The notes under the pieces were generated by a model. It did not search any database and was not told where the DNA came from. It was given only the letters and a program-made list of their open reading frames with translations. The position numbers and the translations under genes were made by a program. A DNA stretch of 64,000 bases, from NCBI GenBank assembly GCA_040506195.1, contig JBEVXH010000007.1, positions 62,001-126,000 on the forward strand, read 5' to 3'. The first letter of the stretch is position 1, and the number at the start of each line of letters is the position of its first letter. The stretch comes from Thiodiazotropha sp040506195. GTDB lineage: Bacteria > Pseudomonadota > Gammaproteobacteria > Chromatiales > Chromatiaceae. Below, piece after piece: positions 25,346-31,482 of the stretch.

Positions 25346-26786
25346 CGGCTTGCCTTTCTACATCGTAACCGAGGATCGGGTTGGATTTATGCGGTTGCTC
25401 CAGCCATTGGTGATGATCGTTTGAGGTTACATATGCCAGGATCAGCTCGTTGGCCTTCTCCTCGCCGGCAATCCTTTCCAATTGAGGTAGAAACCGGGAA
25501 TAGAAGTTTCTTCCGACCAGATACATACCCTCCCACCAGGTATGATTGGCACTGGCCATTGAGGCGCCATGGCGTGCGCGAGCTCCCTCATCGTGCCACA
25601 ACTCCCAGTAGATGAATTCGATCGGTTCGTCAAACGGGGCAGGTGTCAACAGGCCCTCGGAATAGAGGGCCTGCATGATCCGTTTTGCCGGTATACCGAA
25701 TTTTTCATTGAACAGTTTTACCACGTCGTCAAACTGATTCATAAAGCTCTCTGTGAATGCCTTGCTGTGGCACTCCAGGCAGACCAGTTTCATCGCCTGA
25801 CGTCTGCGTTTAGGAGATGCGACGGCCTTGACCTTTCCCATACGTCCGTCTGCCTTGCTGATTTCGCTGCCGCGTCGAGGAGGGGTGTGAGATTCGGGAA
25901 GTTCGATTTTTTCACCATCTTCGAAAACCACCAACTGCTGCCTCATCGAAACCGGTGTGTTCAAGCTCCACGCATTGCGCATCCCGACATCGTGGTTTGT
26001 CTTCAGTTTACCGGCAGCACCCATATGACAGGTTACACAGGTGGGTGCGGCAACATAGTCTTTACCCGCAACCCAGTTGTCACTCTCCAGGGCCATTTCA
26101 TCCCTGTGCGCTTCAAATTGCATACCGTGCTTCGATGCTTCATAGATCGCTTTGTCGGGTGAGTCGGGCCCTGAGTGGCATCGGATACAGGCGCTGGGTT
26201 CCCGGGCCTGAGCCTTGGAGAAGCGGTGTTTGCCGTGGCAGGATGAGCAGGAGCCCTTGGAGCCGTCTGGATTGATCCTGCCGATGCCGGAATTGGGCCA
26301 GGTTCGCGGATCCAGGGAACCATCGACCCGCACCACCACCTTGGAGCCGTGGCACTGATCGCAGCCGGCAGCCACGATGGCATCGCCGCCAACATGCCCC
26401 GCCAGGGCGGGCAGCCTGTTTTCAATGATGCCTACCGCCTCGGAATGGACCGATCCCTTCTGTTGCTCATACTCTACAGTGTGGCAACGGGAACAATCCA
26501 GGGGGGAGACGATGGTGGCGATGACCTGTCCTTCATGGGTGATCGCATCATTGTCGCCGACTGAGGCCTTGTGGCAATCGAGGCAGTTGACACCCGCCTC
26601 AGCATGAGCACTCTTACGCCACTGTTTTGTCAAACCGGATGAACTCTTTTCATGGCAGCTGATACACTCCTTGCCCGAGGGGTCTCCCCATTCACTGGGA
26701 TCCACGCTGACCTTGGCGGCAAAGAGTTCTGGGGTACAGCAGATTAGAATGCCGAGTAGAATACGCCTCAATTGGGATGGACTCAT
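25338..26786 (-). CDS. Octaheme HAO-family cytochrome, probably reductive (nitrite/hydroxylamine reductase-like)
   Basis: Exported 482-residue cytochrome with eight CxxCH motifs at residues 41, 68, 98, 142, 180, 200, 250 and 336. Count, order and the conserved late segment ARHGASMASANHTWWEG fit the hydroxylamine-oxidoreductase family. In oxidative HAO a Tyr in the equivalent late segment crosslinks to heme 4. Here the aligned position appears to be His415, which fits the reductive epsilon-HAO-like group; I judged this alignment by eye. Together with the overlapping NapC-type gene it would form a quinol-to-nitrite or hydroxylamine reductase. GGAGACC precedes the ATG. The signal peptide is MSPSQLRRILLGILICC onward. 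Confidence 0.85.
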   Translation of the reverse strand: MSPSQLRRILLGILICCTPELFAAKVSVDPSEWGDPSGKECISCHEKSSSGLTKQWRKSAHAEAGVNCLDCHKASVGDNDAITHEGQVIATIVSPLDCSRCHTVEYEQQKGSVHSEAVGIIENRLPALAGHVGGDAIVAAGCDQCHGSKVVVRVDGSLDPRTWPNSGIGRINPDGSKGSCSSCHGKHRFSKAQAREPSACIRCHSGPDSPDKAIYEASKHGMQFEAHRDEMALESDNWVAGKDYVAAPTCVTCHMGAAGKLKTNHDVGMRNAWSLNTPVSMRQQLVVFEDGEKIELPESHTPPRRGSEISKADGRMGKVKAVASPKRRRQAMKLVCLECHSKAFTESFMNQFDDVVKLFNEKFGIPAKRIMQALYSEGLLTPAPFDEPIEFIYWELWHDEGARARHGASMASANHTWWEGMYLVGRNFYSRFLPQLERIAGEEKANELILAYVTSNDHHQWLEQPHKSNPILGYDVERQADE

Positions 26787-26954
26787 TAACGGTCTCCTTG
26801 AGCTGGAGTGTCAATTTCTATCCGAGCCAGATACTGCCTGAGGCCTTAATTCGAGTTTGTGAATTCTAGATGACAGTCCAGCTGTTTTGTTCTTCTTTCT
26901 ACACGCCGAAGGTATGGCGTGTCATATAATCCTAACACGATGTTCCGTCTTTCC

Positions 26955-26970
26955 AATGATAATTATCATT
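26955..26970. promoter_or_regulatory. Fur-like palindrome between divergent cytochrome operons
   Basis: AATGATAATTATCATT is a perfect 16-bp palindrome made of the NAT(A/T)AT hexamers of Fur boxes. A second partial ATTATCATT is near 26984. It sits 169 bases before the HAO-like start and 232 before the pentaheme start, in a 416-base gap with no gene. Iron control of heme-rich operons would be logical, but binding is not shown. Confidence 0.5.
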
Positions 26971-27202
26971 CATTAACAGTTAAATTATCATTTTCCAAAA
27001 TCATCAGTCATCAGAGGCAAGATAAAACCACCAATAAAATACAAGGTATTTACTAATTAACAGAATTAATCTTCTGCGCTCAGTCAATAACGCTTCGTTT
27101 TTTTGTTTGGCATCATCACCATTGTGTGTATCATTCCTAAGCGAGAAGAATAAGAAGTAGATAAATTCTCTCATTCACCAACAAACAATAAGGAGGGAAA
27201 CC

Positions 27203-28498
27203 ATGGAAGCAGTTTTTGCTTCGAGGGCACTTCACGTCTTAAGCCTGGTCTTTTCAACATTTCTATTCCTCATACATCCGACCAGGGTCACGGCTGGCGC
27301 GGACGAGCCGATTCACCATGTCTCCTCAGAGGTCTGTAAAAATTGTCATAAAGAGATCTACAACCAATGGAAAGGTTCGATGCATGCCCAGAGTACGGCA
27401 TTAAAAGATCCCATTCATGCCACCTTCTACAAAAAGGTCGTCGGCAGTCCGGTGGAAGAGGGGGTGAAGCACAAGGCATCGGGTAAATATCCGATCTGCT
27501 TGCAGTGCCATGCACCAAACGCGGCTGTCGACAAGACAACCAAGCTCGATGCCAAGCCAGCTTATGCAGAAGGGGTCAACTGCGTTGCCTGCCATACCCT
27601 GGCGAAATTCAAGGGTACCAGCGGAAAGAATGGGAAGCTGCTGTTGGGACTCAAGGCCTATGAGCGCAAAAACGAGTTGCAAGGACCTCAAGGTTTCAAT
27701 CAAGGACTGACGAAACTGGTCGCGGCTGACGATATGTTCGGTGGTGCAGGCAGTGATGATGACTCGAAACCCAATCCCCACACTCAAGGCGAGGTGGAGC
27801 TCGACGGCAAGAAGATCCAGGCCCTTCCGATGGCTGCGAACCCGGGATTGATGAAAACAAACGCGGCTTGCATGGGTTGTCATGACAAACGCAACAATCC
27901 CCATGGTGTTCCGCTTTGCCAGACGGGCAATGAGTATGCGGGCAGCAACGTCAATTGCCAATCCTGCCACATGCCTGTCGCTGGTGGTATGGTTGATCAC
28001 GGTATGGGCGGTGGCCACAATCATGCGATGTTGAAACGCAGTGTGGTGTTCACCCTCGATGCGGTAAAGCAAGGGGATAGCCTGAATGCCACTGTCAAGC
28101 TGAAGAACATGCAACCGCACAGTCTACCCACGGGGGCGCCGTTTAGAAATATCTATCTGAAGCTCACGGCTTACGACGCATCGGGCAATGCCATCTGGCA
28201 AAATGCTGAAGGCCATCCCGCTAAAAGCGATTCCAAGGCCTATTTCGCCTACCTGTTGGCGAATGACAAGGGTGACCCCGCAATGCCGCCGACAGCGACC
28301 CAGCTTGGCGTCGATTCGCGGTTAAAGCCTTATGAAGAGCGAATCCTCTCTTATCAGATTCCCGTCAAGGATGCGGTACTTATAAGAGGTGAGCTGTTCT
28401 ATAATCTGCTCTGGCCGGTATTGGTAGAAAAATTCAAGCATCTGCCGGAAGACTTGGTGGCGCCGGCGTCGATAGCTGTAGCAGAGGTGAATCTCTAA
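27203..28498 (+). CDS. Pentaheme cytochrome c554-like protein with beta-domain
   Basis: Exported cytochrome of 431 residues with five CxxCH motifs (CKNCH, CLQCH, CVACH, CMGCH, CQSCH). The first, SSEVCKNCHKEIYNQWKGSMH, is the cytochrome c554/c' family entry motif. The last 170 residues form a heme-free beta-rich domain with the PHSLPTGAPFRNIYL signature seen in related multiheme cytochromes. It has a strong ribosome-binding site (AAGGAGG). It lies directly upstream of the octaheme gene and may shuttle electrons to or from it. The true substrate or partner is unknown. Confidence 0.85.
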   Translation: MEAVFASRALHVLSLVFSTFLFLIHPTRVTAGADEPIHHVSSEVCKNCHKEIYNQWKGSMHAQSTALKDPIHATFYKKVVGSPVEEGVKHKASGKYPICLQCHAPNAAVDKTTKLDAKPAYAEGVNCVACHTLAKFKGTSGKNGKLLLGLKAYERKNELQGPQGFNQGLTKLVAADDMFGGAGSDDDSKPNPHTQGEVELDGKKIQALPMAANPGLMKTNAACMGCHDKRNNPHGVPLCQTGNEYAGSNVNCQSCHMPVAGGMVDHGMGGGHNHAMLKRSVVFTLDAVKQGDSLNATVKLKNMQPHSLPTGAPFRNIYLKLTAYDASGNAIWQNAEGHPAKSDSKAYFAYLLANDKGDPAMPPTATQLGVDSRLKPYEERILSYQIPVKDAVLIRGELFYNLLWPVLVEKFKHLPEDLVAPASIAVAEVNL

Positions 28499-28512
28499 CA
28501 ACGCAAAGTCCT

Positions 28513-28534
28513 CGCACCGGTGACAGCCGGTGCG
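28513..28534 (+). terminator. 8-bp hairpin between pentaheme and octaheme genes
   Basis: CGCACCGG-TGACAG-CCGGTGCG, perfect stem, 15 bases after the pentaheme stop. No T-tract follows. A partial terminator or mRNA-stability hairpin that could set the ratio of the two cytochromes. Confidence 0.5.
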
Positions 28535-28564
28535 GGGCATTCAATTACTGGTTCGGGGGGCGTT

Positions 28565-30169
28565 ATGTGCAGGTTAAAGAGTACTACTCTACGTCTGGCC
28601 TCGCTGATGCAGTTCATCTTGTTTCTGATGTTTACCAACAACCTTACAGCATCAGAGAAGATAATCAGTTCAACGGCCGATCACACTAAGTTCGAAGCGC
28701 TTCAACAGGTCTTCAGTACAGCTCCGGAAGTGACTAAAGCCTGTCTTGAGTGCCATACGGAGGCTGCCAGGCAGATCCACGAAACCAAGCATTGGAATTG
28801 GAAGTTCACCCACCCGGATACCGGGGAGGAGTTGGGTAAGCAGACGATTATAAACAATTTCTGCGGCGCTATTGAGACCAACTATGCCCGTTGTACAAGC
28901 TGTCATGTCGGTTATGGCTGGAAGGACAACAGCTTCGATTTCAGTTCTGAAACCAGTGTAGACTGCCTGGTCTGTCACGATACGACGGGGACCTATAAGA
29001 AGTTTCCAACCGGAGCGGGGCACCCACCCTATGTGGACAAGCCCTTCCCGCCAAAGAGCAATAAGATCTGGAAAGCGCCCGATCTTGCGCATGTAGCCCA
29101 GCAGGTCGGCAAGACCAGCCGTAAAACTTGTGGCGCCTGTCATTTCTATGGTGGCGGTGGCGATGGCGTCAAGCATGGCGATCTCGATTCGAGTATGACC
29201 AACCCGAATAAGTCGCTCGATGTGCATATGGGCACGGATGGACTGGATTTTGTTTGCAGCACCTGCCATCAGAAAGATGGGCATGACGTGTCGGGTAGCC
29301 GCTATACCACCCAGGCCAAGGATACGCAGGGTATCGATGTGCCGGGTCGCGGTGACAATGTCCGCTCAACCTGCGAGTCCTGTCATGACCTCAAGCCCCA
29401 TTCTGTCACGGTAAACAACAAACTCAATGACCACACCAACAAGGTTGCCTGTACAACCTGTCATATCCCCGCCTATGCCAGAGGCGGCAAACCGACAAAG
29501 ACCTGGTGGGACTGGTCAACGGCGGGGCGAATGACCAGTGACGGTAAACACATCAAAACAAAAGATGCGCAGGGATATGTCGACTATGTCACCAAAAAAG
29601 GTTCTTTCGAGTGGGGTGAAAACCTGATACCTGAATACGCCTGGTACTCGGGCAATATTCGTTACAAACAGCTCGATGAAAAGATCGACCCCGGCAATAT
29701 CGTTGCCATCAATACCTTCGAAGGAGGTTACGATGATCCGAATGCCAGAATCTGGCCGTTTAAAGTCATGCGGGGCAAACAGCCCTATGACAAAGGTAAT
29801 AGTACGCTGGTGACAACCCATCTGTTTGGTAAGGACAGTGATGCGTATTGGAAATCCTTTGATTGGAATAGGGCGATCAAAGTTGCCATGAAAGCCAGCA
29901 ATGCCGGTTACAGTGGTGAATACGGATTCATCGAAACCACCTACCACTGGCCGCTGGCACATATGGTCGCTCCCAAAGAAGAGGCGCTTGACTGTGAAGC
30001 CTGCCATGCAAAAGATGGCCGGCTAAGCAAGCTGACAGGATTTTACATGCCTGCTCGGGACAGATATTACTGGGTCGATCTGATCGGTTGGCTGGCGGTC
30101 TTAGGTACTTTGGGGGGTATTTCAATCCATGGCCTGGGACGCCTCTTCTCAAAAGCCAAACGGAGATAA
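28565..30169 (+). CDS. otr: Octaheme tetrathionate-reductase-family cytochrome
   Basis: Exported/periplasmic octaheme cytochrome of 534 residues. Eight CxxCH motifs are present (CLECH, CTSCH, CLVCH, CGACH, CSTCH, CESCH, CTTCH, CEACH). The family pattern KHWNWKFTHP follows the first heme. Shewanella OTR reduces tetrathionate, nitrite and hydroxylamine in vitro. A C-terminal membrane helix (LIGWLAVLGTLGGISIHGLG) anchors this form. ATG 28565 (GGGGGCG upstream) gives a signal-like N-terminus; the frame opens earlier at 28520 without support. It is followed 5 bases later by a cytochrome b gene, giving a complete quinol-linked reductase. Confidence 0.88.
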   Translation: MCRLKSTTLRLASLMQFILFLMFTNNLTASEKIISSTADHTKFEALQQVFSTAPEVTKACLECHTEAARQIHETKHWNWKFTHPDTGEELGKQTIINNFCGAIETNYARCTSCHVGYGWKDNSFDFSSETSVDCLVCHDTTGTYKKFPTGAGHPPYVDKPFPPKSNKIWKAPDLAHVAQQVGKTSRKTCGACHFYGGGGDGVKHGDLDSSMTNPNKSLDVHMGTDGLDFVCSTCHQKDGHDVSGSRYTTQAKDTQGIDVPGRGDNVRSTCESCHDLKPHSVTVNNKLNDHTNKVACTTCHIPAYARGGKPTKTWWDWSTAGRMTSDGKHIKTKDAQGYVDYVTKKGSFEWGENLIPEYAWYSGNIRYKQLDEKIDPGNIVAINTFEGGYDDPNARIWPFKVMRGKQPYDKGNSTLVTTHLFGKDSDAYWKSFDWNRAIKVAMKASNAGYSGEYGFIETTYHWPLAHMVAPKEEALDCEACHAKDGRLSKLTGFYMPARDRYYWVDLIGWLAVLGTLGGISIHGLGRLFSKAKRR

Positions 30170-30173
30170 GTCA

Positions 30174-30776
30174 ATGAGTCAAATCTACTACTTTTCGGTC
30201 TTTGAGCGCCTCTGGCATTGGTCTCAAGCCCTGCTGATTTTCGGCATGCTGATAACCGGATTTGAGATCCACGGAAGCTATCATTTATTGGGATTTGAGC
30301 AGGCTATCGACCTGCATACGATCATGGCATGGGTATTGATCGGTTTGTGGCTGTTGGCGCTGTTTTGGCACACGACCACTGGAGAGTGGCGCCAATATGT
30401 GCCGAGCGACCCGGACAGTATGTTGGCTATGGTCAAATACTATGCGGTCGGTATTTTTCTTGGTACACCGCATCCCTTCCACCGGAAGCGCGCGGAAAAG
30501 CACAATCCGCTGCAAAGAATGGCTTATTTAATGTTAACCATGATCATCTCACCGATAGTCTGGATCAGTGGTTTACTCTATCTTTTCTATCAATACTGGC
30601 CTTCTATCGGATTACAAGGCATGCCCCTTGGCCTGGTTGCCGTAGTGCATACCATTGGCGCATTTGCGGTACTTTGCTTTATTCCGGTCCACCTTTACCT
30701 GGCATTGACAACCGGAGAAAAGCCTTTTGGTAATTTAGTGGAGATGATAGTCGGGCATGAAGCCAGGGATAGTTAA
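30174..30776 (+). CDS. Cytochrome b561-type membrane subunit of the octaheme reductase
   Basis: Integral membrane diheme cytochrome b of 201 residues, PF01292-like. It starts MSQIYYFSVFERLWHWSQALLIFGMLITG, with His residues in the first helix (ERLWHW), in IDLHTIMAW and in later helices (VVHTIGAF, PVHLYLAL). Four or five membrane segments carry them. The CGGAGATAAGTCA upstream is a good ribosome-binding site, and the gene begins 4 bases after the octaheme stop. It likely exchanges electrons between the quinone pool and the octaheme protein. Confidence 0.88.
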   Translation: MSQIYYFSVFERLWHWSQALLIFGMLITGFEIHGSYHLLGFEQAIDLHTIMAWVLIGLWLLALFWHTTTGEWRQYVPSDPDSMLAMVKYYAVGIFLGTPHPFHRKRAEKHNPLQRMAYLMLTMIISPIVWISGLLYLFYQYWPSIGLQGMPLGLVAVVHTIGAFAVLCFIPVHLYLALTTGEKPFGNLVEMIVGHEARDS

Positions 30777-30862
30777 TCCTGTGCATGCCAATGTGAGTAT
30801 GAGATCTGTTGGTTGGCAGAACAGCTGCAGTATGGGTGCTGCAATCAAGGTTAACAGGCACT

Positions 30863-30900
30863 AATTAAAAAAGTTGTTGGTTTTTGGGGTTTTTTTAATT
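30863..30900 (+). terminator. AT-rich inverted repeat with T-tract after the redox operon
   Basis: AATTAAAAAA, an 18-base T/G-rich loop and TTTTTTAATT, 87 bases past the cytochrome b stop. The stem is pure A-T, so this is only a weak terminator candidate. Confidence 0.3.
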
Positions 30901-31039
30901 GTTTCTAACGGGTTGTCAATTACTTGAAAATTTAAAACAATTGTCAATTCGAGATGGGAAGATGCGAATATCCGTTATTCACGGATATACTAAGACTGTA
31001 ATTAAAATGCACCAGTACAATTATCCTATGAGGAACAGC

Positions 31040-31390
31040 ATGTCTTATTTCATCAAGAAGACCATCCTGAATATCATGGTGGTTTCACTGTTGATATTCC
31101 ACCCGGCTGCACATGCCGCAAAACAGTGTAAGGGACTGAGCAAGTCGAGTTGCAATGCAAGTGGTAATTGTACATGGGTCAACAGCTATAAAACCAAGAC
31201 CGGAACCAAGGTGGGTGCGTATTGCAGGACTAAATCGGGGAAAAAGACTGCTGCGGAGAAACAAAAGAAAAAAACCAAGACCGTAAAAGAAAAGAAGTCA
31301 AAGAAAGGCAAAACAGATAAAAAAACCAAGGAAAGCAAAAAAGATAGCAAAAAGAGCAAGGACAAAAAAAAGCAGAAGAGTAGCAAGTAG
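31040..31390 (+). CDS. Small exported Cys-domain protein with Lys-rich tail
   Basis: Predicted exported protein of 116 residues. A signal peptide (IMVVSLLIFHPAAHAA) leads to a small cysteine domain (CKGLSKSSCNASGNCTWVNSY, ending in AYCRTK). After that come about 55 residues of almost pure Lys, Ser, Thr and Asp. The cysteine module resembles one found in other small secreted gammaproteobacterial proteins; its function is unknown. The highly basic tail could bind polyanions such as nucleic acid, LPS or polyphosphate. Start ATG 31040 has GAGGA eight bases upstream. Confidence 0.65.
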   Translation: MSYFIKKTILNIMVVSLLIFHPAAHAAKQCKGLSKSSCNASGNCTWVNSYKTKTGTKVGAYCRTKSGKKTAAEKQKKKTKTVKEKKSKKGKTDKKTKESKKDSKKSKDKKKQKSSK

Positions 31391-31409
31391 CCTTGTATAG
31401 TAGATTGGA

Positions 31410-31428
31410 TTAGTGTCGACAGACCCTA
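31410..31428 (+). repeat. Degenerate copy of a 19-bp intergenic repeat
   Basis: TTAGTGTCGACAGACCCTA differs at 3 of 19 bases from the copies at 42289 and 52032. The core palindrome TGTTAACA has become TGTCGACA, still palindromic. Confidence 0.4.
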
Positions 31429-31482
31429 TATTAAGGATTCATGTAGTGTGGATTTCTGTTGTTGACTGTTCGACAGAGAAAG

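Noticed and set aside
25569..26162. Plus-strand frame opposite the HAO-like gene
   Set aside because: Antisense shadow of eight-heme coding sequence; the His/Cys-rich look is a by-product of CxxCH codons.
24707..30776. Ammonia-oxidation (HAO/c554) module
   Set aside because: No ammonia monooxygenase in the window; the HAO-like protein appears reductive and pairs with a NapC-type reductase partner.
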